64,000 nucleotides of DNA, from NCBI RefSeq assembly GCF_000214375.1, contig NC_015578.1, positions 2,728,001-2,792,000 of the forward strand. Reading direction: 5' to 3'. Shown here piece by piece: positions 53,711 to 62,767 of this stretch. The stretch's first letter is position 1. Each line of letters begins with the position of its first letter. This DNA comes from Treponema primitia ZAS-2 (lineage in GTDB: Bacteria; Spirochaetota; Spirochaetia; Treponematales; Breznakiellaceae). Position numbers and translations under genes: made by a program. The notes under the pieces were generated by a model that made no database searches, was not told the DNA's origin, and saw only the letters and a list, made by a program, of their open reading frames with translations.

Positions 53711-53768
53711 CCTTTCCTCCTCGAAAGTGATATATATATCAACCTTTAGGGTTAATATTTTTTATAAA

Positions 53769-54731
53769 TCAGTTGCTTTTAGCATTCCGTACCCTGATAT
53801 CAATGATAACCGCCACAGCAATAATGGCGCCCTTTGCTATCTTTTGAGAATAGGCGCTGACATTTAAAAGGGTCATAATATTAAGAAGTACGCCGACAAG
53901 TATTGCCCCTGCAACGGTGCCATAAACTTTACCAAGGCCTCCGCTCATGGAAGTGCCACCTATTATAGCCGCAGTAATCGCATCAAATTCATAATTTTCA
54001 GCCCCCAATGGCTGGCCTGAGTTCAGCCGGCTCATCAACATGACTCCCCCCAAACCTGCCATAACCCCTGCAAATACAAATGCTTTTATTTTTACCTTGT
54101 TTGAATTTATTCCCGAAGCCCTGGCTGCATCTTTGTTTCCCCCAACCGCATATACATACCGGCCAAAGCGCAAACGGTTCATCATAATCCAATATATTAC
54201 CAACACAATCATGGTGATTATAATCGAAACCGGTACTATACCAATGTAGCCTTGCCCTATAAAAGCAAAGGATCTGTCCAATCCTGTAACAGGCTGTGCA
54301 TTTGTAAATGCCAGAATTACGCCCCGGGCAATAAACTGAGTCGCCAGGGTCATAATAAACGAAGGTATACGGCAGGCGGTTATCACAAACCCGTTAAAAA
54401 AACCCAGGAGAAAACCACAAGCCAGGCCTGCCACAACAGCAAGTGCTACATTTTTCGTAGCCGACATGACCAGGGCAGCAACAACCCCGGAAAATGCAGC
54501 GACTGAACCGGCAGACAGATCAACTTCCCCTGATATTAACACCATCTGAGAACCAAAGGCTATTATCATTACCACGGCGTTCTGCCTGAGTATATTACTT
54601 AAATTCCTGAACGATAAAAAAGCACCGCTTAAGAAAGAAGAGATAATTACTGCGACAAACAATATTATAAAAATACCGTATCGCTGATACGTCTTTGCCA
54701 AATTAATATTACTCAGCCTTCGATTGTTCAT
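53769..54731 (-). CDS. Ribose-type ABC permease (RbsC-like)
   Basis: This 320-residue inner-membrane protein has about 8-10 helices and typical RbsC blocks (GEVDLSAGSVAAFSGVVAAL, GFLLGFFNGFVI, GGTSMSGGLGKVYGTVAGA). Its start overlaps the ATPase stop by 23 nt. It is the transmembrane part of the sugar importer. Confidence 0.93.
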   Translation of the reverse strand: MNNRRLSNINLAKTYQRYGIFIILFVAVIISSFLSGAFLSFRNLSNILRQNAVVMIIAFGSQMVLISGEVDLSAGSVAAFSGVVAALVMSATKNVALAVVAGLACGFLLGFFNGFVITACRIPSFIMTLATQFIARGVILAFTNAQPVTGLDRSFAFIGQGYIGIVPVSIIITMIVLVIYWIMMNRLRFGRYVYAVGGNKDAARASGINSNKVKIKAFVFAGVMAGLGGVMLMSRLNSGQPLGAENYEFDAITAAIIGGTSMSGGLGKVYGTVAGAILVGVLLNIMTLLNVSAYSQKIAKGAIIAVAVIIDIRVRNAKSN

Positions 54732-56217
54732 TTTCGAATCCCCTTATTGCAAATTCCATTATCCGCTTCTGAGAAAATTCAGAACGATTCATTTCGCCGG
54801 TAAGTTTGCCCCGGGACATAACTACAATACGGTCGCTCATACCGATTAGTTCAAGCAGTTCGGAGGAAATCATAATAATGGAAACTCCCTGTTTGGCAAG
54901 TACGCACATCAGCTTATAAATTTCGTATTTGGCCCCTACATCTATGCCCCTGGTTGGCTCATCAAGAATCAGAACCTTGGGTGATTTTAACAGCCACTTT
55001 GCCAGAACTACCTTCTGCTGGTTACCCCCCGAAAGCGAAGATACCAGATCGTTTTGAGATGATATCTTTATTGATAATTTTTCTATCATTTCATTAACAT
55101 TACTTTTTTCTTTCCTAAAATTTAATAATCCGTATTCCATAATTTCTTTTAAACTTGAAAGAATTATATTCTCCCGCACGGATAAACAAAGCACAACCCC
55201 TTCCCTTTTCCTGTCTTCACTTGTCATAAGGATCCCCGCTTCTATGGCATCCTTCGACTCCCTTATACGGAGCTGCTTCCCCTCAAGAAACATCTCCCCG
55301 CTTTTAATTTCTTCCAGTCCGAATACTGCACGAAATAGTTCGCTGCGGCCTGCGCCAACGAGGCCCGCCACTCCGACTATTTCTCCACGGCGCACATTCA
55401 GGCTGACATTATGAAACCGCCAGCCATCAAGTTCCCGGATTTCAAAGATACTGTCGCCAATTTCTACGTCTTCCTTAGGAAACTGCTCCCTTATTTCCCT
55501 GCCCACCATTTTTTCAATAATGCCATTTTTATCGATGTCCTTTATTGGGCAATTAAACACCCATTTACCGTCCCTAAAAATGGTTACCTCATCACATATT
55601 TCAAAGATTTCATCGATTTTATGGGATATATAAATAACGCTGATTCCCTGGGCCTTCAACTGCCTGATTTTTTCAAAAAGCAGCATTGTCTCTGATTCGG
55701 TGATAGAGGATGTAGGTTCGTCCATAATAACCACAGAGGCATCCCGTGAAACAGCTTTAACGATTTCTATTAAGGCAAGATCCGAAATGCTCAGATTTCT
55801 CATCGTAGTATGGGAATTATACTTAAACCCATAATCATCAAGGAGTTTTTGCGTATCCCTGTACAGTTTTCTTACATCAATCAAATTTATTTTATTAAGC
55901 GGTTCACGGCCAAGAAAGATATTTTCCGCTATGGTCATATCAAGGATGGGGCTTAGTTCCTGGTGAATCGTAGCCACCCCAAGATCAAGCATCTGCTTTG
56001 GATTCTGTGGTATTATCCTTTCTCCTTTATAAAAAATATCCCCTTGATCCATTTTATAAATACCATTTATAATCTTTATAAGCGTTGATTTTCCGGCGCC
56101 GTTTTCACCGCATAGTGCGTGAACACACCCGGGCTTAAGATTAAAATGGACATTATCCAATGCCCTTACGCCAGGAAATGCCTTTGAGATACCCTTCAGT
56201 TCAAGTACATATTCCAT
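54709..56217 (-). CDS. Ribose-type ABC ATPase (RbsA-like, two domains)
   Basis: This 502-residue protein has two ABC domains: Walker A GENGAGKST in the N-terminal half, IMDEPTSSIT as Walker B, LSGGNQQKVVLAKWL in the second half, and VLILDEPTRGIDVGAKYEI. It is the first gene of the operon, divergent from the AraC regulator. Confidence 0.94.
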   Translation of the reverse strand: MEYVLELKGISKAFPGVRALDNVHFNLKPGCVHALCGENGAGKSTLIKIINGIYKMDQGDIFYKGERIIPQNPKQMLDLGVATIHQELSPILDMTIAENIFLGREPLNKINLIDVRKLYRDTQKLLDDYGFKYNSHTTMRNLSISDLALIEIVKAVSRDASVVIMDEPTSSITESETMLLFEKIRQLKAQGISVIYISHKIDEIFEICDEVTIFRDGKWVFNCPIKDIDKNGIIEKMVGREIREQFPKEDVEIGDSIFEIRELDGWRFHNVSLNVRRGEIVGVAGLVGAGRSELFRAVFGLEEIKSGEMFLEGKQLRIRESKDAIEAGILMTSEDRKREGVVLCLSVRENIILSSLKEIMEYGLLNFRKEKSNVNEMIEKLSIKISSQNDLVSSLSGGNQQKVVLAKWLLKSPKVLILDEPTRGIDVGAKYEIYKLMCVLAKQGVSIIMISSELLELIGMSDRIVVMSRGKLTGEMNRSEFSQKRIMEFAIRGFENEQSKAE

Positions 56218-56317
56218 AGACTATCCCTGTACACAATTTCTATAATTATCACATGGCTTTTTTCAGAGCGGTAGCTCATTTCTTGCCAAGAAGTTAACAT
56301 TTCCTGCTATTTTTTTA

Positions 56318-56346
56318 TTGTTAATTTTAAAATTATGTTGTATACT
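56318..56346 (+). promoter_or_regulatory. Promoter of the AraC gene, near-leaderless
   Basis: TTGTTA (56318-56323), 17 nt, TATACT (56341-56346), with the ATG at 56355 and no Shine-Dalgarno sequence. The TTAACA/TGTTAA half-sites (56293-56298 and inside the -35 box) form an inverted repeat that could bind the regulator. Confidence 0.6.
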
Positions 56347-56354
56347 ATTTAATT

Positions 56355-57272
56355 ATGGATGAAAATTATTCTGCCCCGCACAGAAGGCTTGATCCGAACA
56401 GCGTGCGGACCATTCAACAGCTTCCTTTAAATGAACGCGGCATCTTAAAGAAATCAAAAATGTATCTTCATCTGCCATCCCAGTTTACCCACAAATCACT
56501 CTTTTATGCTCCGTATATCGGACAATTCTTCTGTGACGAATCATACTCCGTCCGGAGGGAAAATTTTGATTATTACTTGTTTATACTTATTGACAGCGGA
56601 TCCCTTTATGTAAACTTTGAAGGGGGAGAATATATTGCAGAACCTCAGAATGTTCTGCTTTTAAACTGCAAGAAACCTCATGGCTACTATGCCAAAGGAC
56701 CGCTGTCATTCCGTTTTTTTCATTTTGACGGCTCAATTAGCGCTCAACTATATGATCTCATCGTGTCCCGGCAGGGATATATCCTCCACCCTCCGGATCA
56801 GGTAATACTTGAAGACGCCCTTAACGCCATTCTGGCTTTAGGAACTGATGGCTACCATAATGAACTAAAAATATCTGCCCAGATCCATGTGATTCTTAGT
56901 GAGCTTTTATCCCAAACTATGCCGTCTTATGATGTACCTTCCAGAGTGGTAACAACAGCAATTAAACTGATGGAAAATCATTTCTTTGAAGATATTTCCG
57001 TTAAAGATATCGCCGATTCAGTTTTCTATAGTGAATACCATTTCAGCCGCCTATTCAAAAAGCAGATCGGCATACCACCCCACGCCTATATTATAAAACT
57101 TCGAATTACCCTGGCCAGACAATTATTGGCTAATACTAATAATCCGGTAGAAATAATCAGTGAAAAATGTGGTTTTAACAGCCCGCAGCATTTCATTCGC
57201 TGTTTCAGTCAGCATGTTGGACATACCCCAATCCAATACCGAAAGAAAGTCCAAAATTACCCGGAAAAATGA
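56355..57272 (+). CDS. AraC family transcriptional regulator
   Basis: This 305-residue protein has an N-terminal cupin-like sensing domain (YIAEPQNVLLLNCKKPHGYY) and two C-terminal helix-turn-helices (ISVKDIADSVFYSEYHFSRL and NPVEIISEKCGFNSPQHFIR). It is divergent from the ribose-type importer/URO-D operon and most likely controls it in response to the imported sugar. Confidence 0.92.
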   Translation: MDENYSAPHRRLDPNSVRTIQQLPLNERGILKKSKMYLHLPSQFTHKSLFYAPYIGQFFCDESYSVRRENFDYYLFILIDSGSLYVNFEGGEYIAEPQNVLLLNCKKPHGYYAKGPLSFRFFHFDGSISAQLYDLIVSRQGYILHPPDQVILEDALNAILALGTDGYHNELKISAQIHVILSELLSQTMPSYDVPSRVVTTAIKLMENHFFEDISVKDIADSVFYSEYHFSRLFKKQIGIPPHAYIIKLRITLARQLLANTNNPVEIISEKCGFNSPQHFIRCFSQHVGHTPIQYRKKVQNYPEK

Positions 57273-57317
57273 GCCTCCGCGGAAGCGGTTTCTTGGGTAT
57301 GTACCCCTCGGACGGAA

Positions 57318-58865
57318 TCACTGTATATTAATATAATACCGCTCCAGGTAAGCGATCCTCCGCTTTGCATCGGCGTAGCGTAGACTCTGGGGGTATTCGT
57401 TGACCAGCCGCCGGTAGTAGTCCAGTGCGGCGCGTATATCCCGCTCCGATCCCGGCGCTTCATAAAGCTGTGCATAGAGCCACCAGGCCTCGTCGCTTCC
57501 CAGAGGAAACTTGCTGCGGAATTGATCCAGGATGTTTAGGGCCTGGGGTATACGGCCGGCCTCGGATTCAGCGCGGGCCCGGCGCAGATATTCTTCCGGC
57601 AAGCTGCCCTCGGGAACGATCAGTGCCTGATCGGCGGCGCTTGCGGCAGCTTCTGGGGTGAAAGTACCAACTGCTCCCTCAGGGCTCGCCGGCCTGGCAG
57701 TTGCGGGAACAGCAGGCGCCTGGGCAGCGGAGCCCTGTCCCGGAACAGCAGCCCGGGGTGTCGCCGGGGCCGCCGGCCTTGTGGAACTTGCGGGCCCCGG
57801 GGGAGCCGGCGGTATAGCTGCCTCTGCTGGTGTACCCGGAACCGGGGGCCACCGGGGTTCAGCAACCACCACACCACGGTCAAGCGGAACGCCAAAGGGA
57901 AGCGCAGCAGCCGAAGCTTCCTCAACAATAAGCTTCACCGAATCGTTAATAATATAATCCCGGAGAAAATCCTGGCGATAAAATTTCAATTCATATTCAC
58001 CGGTTGCTCCGGCCCGGAAAACAAAGGTCTGACCTTCCGTATCCAGCCGGCGGGAACTGTAGTCCACTCCTGTTTTTGAAGCGGATTCCCCCAGATAGAC
58101 CCAACCTGTTCCCCGGAAAGGAACTTCAATGGTCTGCCCAACCCTTGCCCGGATGACCCGGGAAGAGTTCCCCATGCTTGCGGCAGAAGGCTCCGGAGTA
58201 AGGGGCGTTGCCGGTACAAGCGTGGAAGACGGGCGGGACGAACCGGGGGGCGGCATGGCAGGAGAGGCCGGAATAGGGTTTACCGGAAGGGGTATGGGTT
58301 CCCGGGCCAATGGCGGCGGCGGTATGGGCGCCGAGGGCCTAACCAGCCGGGGCGGCAGCGGAGGCGGACCGGCTGGTTCAGCCGGCACAGGTGTTTCCGA
58401 GGAAGCAGGTGCAGGGGGCTCCGGTTCAGCTATCACCGGAGCAGACGGCTCCTGAACTAATCCAGGCAATTCAGGGGCCAGAGGTTCCGGAAGCTCCCCC
58501 AGGATAATTTCCGTAGGGGTTCCGGGAAGAAAGGCTTCCCCGTATTCAAAGAGGGGTTCAGGCAGTTCCCCCGTTTCACCTATAAGGGGAATTCCCGGAG
58601 GCAGACTGAGAGAAGGATCATCATCCCCGGTTTCCCAGGATCCTCCTGCCCCCCAGTCCCCTTCCCCTTCATTCTCACTCTCCCCTTCCCAATCGCTTTC
58701 GCCATAGAGATCATCCAGGGACCAGCTATCAAGATCAGAATCAGTAGTATCATAAGCATAGGAAGGGTCAAAGGGTTCGGCCTCTTCAACTGCAGGAATA
58801 GTCTTGCAGGACAGGACAGCCCAGAGAATTAGCAGCAGGGGGAAAAACCGGGCTAAACGATTCAT
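57318..58865 (-). CDS. Pro/Ala-rich lipoprotein with C-terminal repeats
   Basis: The product is 515 residues from the ATG at 58865 (GGAGGGG upstream). The lipobox is ILWAVLSCKT. After an acidic stretch comes a very Pro/Ala/Glu-rich region of about 150 residues, then a beta-type module (about 240-325, GQTIEVPFRGTGWVYLG) and a second Pro-rich linker. The C-terminal 95 residues are TPR-like (ALDYYRRLVNEYPQSLRYAD), as in YbgF/CpoB proteins. It overlaps the upstream gene by 4 nt. A role across the periplasm, perhaps linked to peptidoglycan, is likely. Confidence 0.7.
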   Translation of the reverse strand: MNRLARFFPLLLILWAVLSCKTIPAVEEAEPFDPSYAYDTTDSDLDSWSLDDLYGESDWEGESENEGEGDWGAGGSWETGDDDPSLSLPPGIPLIGETGELPEPLFEYGEAFLPGTPTEIILGELPEPLAPELPGLVQEPSAPVIAEPEPPAPASSETPVPAEPAGPPPLPPRLVRPSAPIPPPPLAREPIPLPVNPIPASPAMPPPGSSRPSSTLVPATPLTPEPSAASMGNSSRVIRARVGQTIEVPFRGTGWVYLGESASKTGVDYSSRRLDTEGQTFVFRAGATGEYELKFYRQDFLRDYIINDSVKLIVEEASAAALPFGVPLDRGVVVAEPRWPPVPGTPAEAAIPPAPPGPASSTRPAAPATPRAAVPGQGSAAQAPAVPATARPASPEGAVGTFTPEAAASAADQALIVPEGSLPEEYLRRARAESEAGRIPQALNILDQFRSKFPLGSDEAWWLYAQLYEAPGSERDIRAALDYYRRLVNEYPQSLRYADAKRRIAYLERYYINIQ

Positions 58866-59296
58866 GGAATCCCCTCCATCAAATCGTCGATTACCTTTTC
58901 CGCCCGGTTCCGCCAAATTTCGTCTTTTCCCTTCAAAGGGTCGGTCCAAAATTCTCGGGCATCCTCAGCAGTCCAGGTTTCCCGGGGTTCCCGTTCCAGT
59001 ATCACCTCCGGGAGAAAGTCCGGTTCATCGGGAAGAAAAAGTTCCTCCGGAGAAATAGCCAGGGGACGGAAAGAATCCGCCAAGTCCCGGGCAGCAGCCT
59101 CAGCCTGACTGCGGCGATTATGGTTCAGAATCAAAATCACCGCAACAAAGGCTAGAAACAAAACCAACACCACCCCCCCAAGGGTCACCAAAACCATTTT
59201 TCGCCGGGTAGAAAGAAATTCCGGAATTATGTCTTGGAACAAGTTCCGTACCCATTCCCGGATTTTGTAGATCAGCTCCCCTACCTGTATCTGCAT
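58862..59296 (-). CDS. Small membrane-anchored protein of unknown function
   Basis: The product is 144 residues from the ATG at 59296 (GGAAG upstream). It has a short N-terminal cytoplasmic part, one strong transmembrane helix (about 34-58), and an acidic outer domain. I recognise no family. Translation is coupled to the Pro-rich lipoprotein (ATGA overlap). A longer upstream reading would run through the promoter and operator of the divergent sugar operon and is rejected. Confidence 0.7.
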   Translation of the reverse strand: MQIQVGELIYKIREWVRNLFQDIIPEFLSTRRKMVLVTLGGVVLVLFLAFVAVILILNHNRRSQAEAAARDLADSFRPLAISPEELFLPDEPDFLPEVILEREPRETWTAEDAREFWTDPLKGKDEIWRNRAEKVIDDLMEGIP

Positions 59297-59357
59297 ACTA
59301 CTTCCATTGTAACAAAAAAACCAAACCCTGACACCCCCTGGTTTGTATAGATTTTTG

Positions 59358-59387
59358 TTGACAGCTTCCAATTTTCCAGGATAAAAT
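59358..59387 (+). promoter_or_regulatory. Promoter of the PfkB-LacI-GH4 operon
   Basis: TTGACA (59358-59363) is spaced 17-18 nt from the -10 box (ATAAAA/TAAAAT at 59381-59387). Expected transcription starts near 59394, inside the palindromic operator. Confidence 0.75.
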
Positions 59388-59409
59388 GTTTCATAAATAT
59401 TCATGAAAC
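59388..59409 (+). promoter_or_regulatory. LacI-type operator (imperfect palindrome)
   Basis: The half-sites GTTTCATAAAT and ATTCATGAAAC match at 10 of 11 positions as a dyad. A second small dyad, TTTCATGAAA, lies at 59417-59426. The position over the transcription start fits repression by the LacI protein at 60356. Confidence 0.65.
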
Positions 59410-59444
59410 CACATTGTTTCATGAAATTATTTGAGGATAGGTCC

Positions 59445-60359
59445 ATGGATCGAACAGCCCTACACGAAATTGGAGCGATAAATCTTATCACCCTGGATTT
59501 TATCTATTCCGGGCTTCCCAAAATACCTTCTCTGGGGGAGGAAGTCACCACCGATAATCTACTCCTCGCCCTAGGAGGGGGCCCTGTAGCCGCCCTGGTC
59601 ACCGCATCCCGGCTCGGAGCAAAGGCCCGGCTTGCCACCTGTTTGGGAACCGATCATATCAGTGCCATCGCCCGATCCTTTCTGGATCGGGAGCCTATCG
59701 CCTATTCCAGTTTCAGCAGGGGGGAAACAAAGACCCCGGTAAATATTAGCTCGGTTATGACCTTTGAAAATAAGGATCGTTCCTTTGTCTCCTACTTTTC
59801 TGACTCTGATTTTTGTGAGGTCTTTGAGGATGAGATCTATGCCTATCTTCGGGGACTCCCCTTTTGCATTGCTTCGACCCCCCAGGATACCCTCTTTCGC
59901 CGGCTGAACCAGAAGGGCTGCCGGATTATCTACGATGTGGGGTGGAGCGAGGATCTGAGCCTCAGGGCTTTGGAAAGCACCCTGACCCAGGTGTATCTTT
60001 TTGCACCCAATGAAAAGGAAGCCCTGAAGATTACCGGCGCAGAGGATCCCGAGGAAGCCCTGAAGATTTTGGCCCAACATGTACCGATCCCGGTGATTAA
60101 GCTGGGCAAAGATGGCGCTCTGGTATGGAAGGATGGCCGGGCGGTGAGGGTACCGGCCTTTGATTTTCCCCATATTGATTCCACCGGCGCCGGAGATGCC
60201 TTCCTGGGAGGGGTGAGCTACGGGCTGCTCCAAGGTTGGGATATACTCCGCTGTGTGGAACTGGGAAATTATACCGGCGGCAAGTCCGCCACCACCCTGG
60301 GCTGTGTGACCGCCCCGGTGAGCCTGGAGGAGTATATGACGAAGGTTTGCAGGGTATGA
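59445..60359 (+). CDS. PfkB family carbohydrate kinase
   Basis: The product is 304 residues from the ATG at 59445 (GAGGATAGG upstream). It has the ribokinase/PfkB fold with the N-terminal Gly-rich ALGGGPVAALVTASRLG and the C-terminal anion-hole motif DSTGAGDAFLGG, whose Asp is catalytic. It phosphorylates a sugar or sugar phosphate. As first gene of an operon with a GH4 enzyme and an importer, it probably processes the released sugar. Its stop overlaps the LacI start (ATGA). Confidence 0.92.
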   Translation: MDRTALHEIGAINLITLDFIYSGLPKIPSLGEEVTTDNLLLALGGGPVAALVTASRLGAKARLATCLGTDHISAIARSFLDREPIAYSSFSRGETKTPVNISSVMTFENKDRSFVSYFSDSDFCEVFEDEIYAYLRGLPFCIASTPQDTLFRRLNQKGCRIIYDVGWSEDLSLRALESTLTQVYLFAPNEKEALKITGAEDPEEALKILAQHVPIPVIKLGKDGALVWKDGRAVRVPAFDFPHIDSTGAGDAFLGGVSYGLLQGWDILRCVELGNYTGGKSATTLGCVTAPVSLEEYMTKVCRV

Positions 60360-61339
60360 CCATGCGGGAGTTGGCAAAGATATGCGGGGTTTCTCCGGCA
60401 ACGGTATCCCGATCTATCAACGGCCAGGCGCCGGTAAATGAGTTAACCCGGCAGAAGATCAATACCGCCATAGCCCGTCATGGGTATGCACCCCGGCCGA
60501 TACACCGATCCCCCCAGGCGGATCGGTGCAATATGATCGGGCTAATGCTGCCTACCATGGATCACGATTTTTTTCAGTGCGTACTGGGAACAATCCTGGG
60601 TACCCTCCCCCGGTACCGGCAGGGGATAGTGATCATTCCCGAGGATACCGGTGCTCTGGAAGAATTGCACCGGATCCCCCTGGATGGGGTTATCCTGCTG
60701 AGTGAAGAGATTAGCCCGGATATTATCCTCAAACTGAACAGTTTGGGACTTGCCCTGGTGATGTGCGGCGCCCTGTCCCTGTCCCGGTCATTCTCTGCGG
60801 TCCATGTGGATGATTTGGCGGCCGCCTATGACGGTACAAATTATTTGCTGGATCTGGGGCACCGGAAGATTGGCCTTATTGCCCATTCCCCTTTTTCCAT
60901 CAGCTCAGGATTTCAGCGCATCGCCGGATGCCGCAAGGCTATGGAAGATCGCGGCCTGGCCCTGCTTGACCACCTGGTGATAAGTGATGGCTGTGATTAT
61001 GAGAAGGGCTACCGGGGAGCACAAACCCTGTTGGAAAGGGAACCAGAGCTGAGCGCCATATTTGCCCACAGCGATACTGCGGCCCTGGGGGTGATGTCGG
61101 CCCTGGAAGATCGGGGTGTCAAGGTTCCCGGTGATGTTTCGGTACTGGGTTTTGACGATACCGGCGCAGGGGAGCGGAGCCGCCCCCGGCTCAGTTCTGT
61201 GCACCAGCCGATTCCGGATATTGTGGCCAAGTCCCTGGAATTGCTGATCCACGACATTGAGCATCCCGAGGCAAAAAACCGGGAGTCAGTTATTCTGCCC
61301 CATACAATTACCCGCCGGGACAGCTGCCGGGAAATTTGA
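60356..61339 (+). CDS. LacI family repressor
   Basis: The product is 327 residues from the ATG at 60356. It has the N-terminal LacI helix-turn-helix (MRELAKICGVSPATVSRSIN) and hinge, and a periplasmic-binding-like sensor domain (RSFSAVHVDDLAAAYDGTNYL, VPGDVSVLGFDDTGAGE). It most likely represses its own operon at the palindrome before the PfkB gene and responds to the imported sugar. An earlier in-frame start would lie inside the kinase gene and is rejected. Confidence 0.93.
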   Translation: MTMRELAKICGVSPATVSRSINGQAPVNELTRQKINTAIARHGYAPRPIHRSPQADRCNMIGLMLPTMDHDFFQCVLGTILGTLPRYRQGIVIIPEDTGALEELHRIPLDGVILLSEEISPDIILKLNSLGLALVMCGALSLSRSFSAVHVDDLAAAYDGTNYLLDLGHRKIGLIAHSPFSISSGFQRIAGCRKAMEDRGLALLDHLVISDGCDYEKGYRGAQTLLEREPELSAIFAHSDTAALGVMSALEDRGVKVPGDVSVLGFDDTGAGERSRPRLSSVHQPIPDIVAKSLELLIHDIEHPEAKNRESVILPHTITRRDSCREI

Positions 61340-61376
61340 TGTTTCGAAGTTTACATTTGATGGAGAGAAGCGGTTT

Positions 61377-62741
61377 ATGAAAAAGATGACGGTTATCGGC
61401 GGCGCCAGTGTGCGGGCCCCTTTTTTTGCATACGGCCTGGCAAAACGGGCGGCGGAGCTTGGTATTTCCGAGCTCTGCCTCTTTGATACGGACAGGGAAA
61501 AACTGGACTCCATCGGGCATCTGGCAATTCTTGCCGCCCAAAAGGCCAATTCTTCCTTAAAGGTGGTATTGGAAACCGATGAGGATCGGGCTATCCGGGG
61601 GGTCGATTATTTTGTAGTGACCATCCGGGTAGGGGGGGATCATTCCCGGGTGATCGACGAAGAGATCGCCCGGAAGAACGGGGTACTAGGTCAGGAGACC
61701 ACCGGGGCGGGGGGCTTCTTTATGGCGGCCCGGAGCATTCCCATTTTGGTCCGGTACTGCGACAAGATCCGTTCTCTGGCACCCGGGGCCTGGATTTTTA
61801 ATTTCACCAACCCCTCGGGGCTGGTAGCCCAGGCACTGCGCTCCCTGGGTTATGACCGGGTAATTGGCATTTGCGATACCCCCAGTTCCACAAAACTGCG
61901 GATCGCCGGGGCCATGGGCTATGACAATGAAAATTTTTATATGGAATTTTTCGGCTTAAACCACCTATCCTGGGCGCGAAAGGCGGTGTATGATGGCAGG
62001 GACGTACTGCAGGAGATACTCCATACCCCGGATATTACCCGACAGGTGGGGGAACTGGGGATGTTTGATCCGGACCTGCTCAGGCTCATCGGCCATGTGC
62101 CTAATGAATATTTGTACTATTATTACTACCGGGATCAAAGCATGGCCAATATAAAAAATGCGGAGACCACCCGGGGACGCACGGTGGAGGAAAACAATAT
62201 ACGTATGATGGCAGCCCTGACTGCGGCGGATGTAAAGGGAAATCCCGAAGAGGCCCTGAGGATATACCTGAAACATATGTTTGCCCGGGAATCTTCGTAT
62301 ATGCAAATAGAAACGGCGAAGAAGGTTATAAACGCCCCAACAGAATTAGTAATGCCCGACAGCGAAGGCTATGCGGGAATCGCCATGGCATTTATTTCGG
62401 CCATGGAAAAGAAGGAAAGCCGGTATGTGGTACTTTCGGTACCCAACCAGGGCAGCATCCGGGGCCTTGGGGATGACGATGTGGTGGAAATTACCTGCAA
62501 AGTCGATGGGAACGGCCCGACCCCGGTACCCATAGGCGTTGTGGGAGAAGATATCTTTTCAATTATCAAGGCCGTTAAGGCATTTGAACGGCTGAGCGTA
62601 CAGGCCATCATTGAAGGTTCGGCGGACTGCGCTGTCCGGGCCCTGATGGCCCACCCCCTGATTGGCTCTTATGGTGCCGCAAAAAACCTGATTGCCGATT
62701 TTATGGATCGGCAGGGCGTATACAGCGGACATTGGAGATAA
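61377..62741 (+). CDS. Glycoside hydrolase family 4 enzyme
   Basis: The product is 454 residues from the ATG at 61377 (GGAGAGAAG upstream). It has the NAD-binding N-terminus (MTVIGGASVRAPFF), NPSGLVAQALRS, GICDTPSS with the metal-ligand Cys, and FGLNHLSW with the metal-ligand His. GH4 enzymes need NAD and Mn and often cleave 6-phospho-alpha- or beta-glycosides by a redox mechanism. Which sugar is cleaved cannot be read from sequence alone. Confidence 0.92.
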   Translation: MKKMTVIGGASVRAPFFAYGLAKRAAELGISELCLFDTDREKLDSIGHLAILAAQKANSSLKVVLETDEDRAIRGVDYFVVTIRVGGDHSRVIDEEIARKNGVLGQETTGAGGFFMAARSIPILVRYCDKIRSLAPGAWIFNFTNPSGLVAQALRSLGYDRVIGICDTPSSTKLRIAGAMGYDNENFYMEFFGLNHLSWARKAVYDGRDVLQEILHTPDITRQVGELGMFDPDLLRLIGHVPNEYLYYYYYRDQSMANIKNAETTRGRTVEENNIRMMAALTAADVKGNPEEALRIYLKHMFARESSYMQIETAKKVINAPTELVMPDSEGYAGIAMAFISAMEKKESRYVVLSVPNQGSIRGLGDDDVVEITCKVDGNGPTPVPIGVVGEDIFSIIKAVKAFERLSVQAIIEGSADCAVRALMAHPLIGSYGAAKNLIADFMDRQGVYSGHWR

Positions 62742-62767
62742 ATTTTAGAGAGAGAAGGAGAAGAAGA

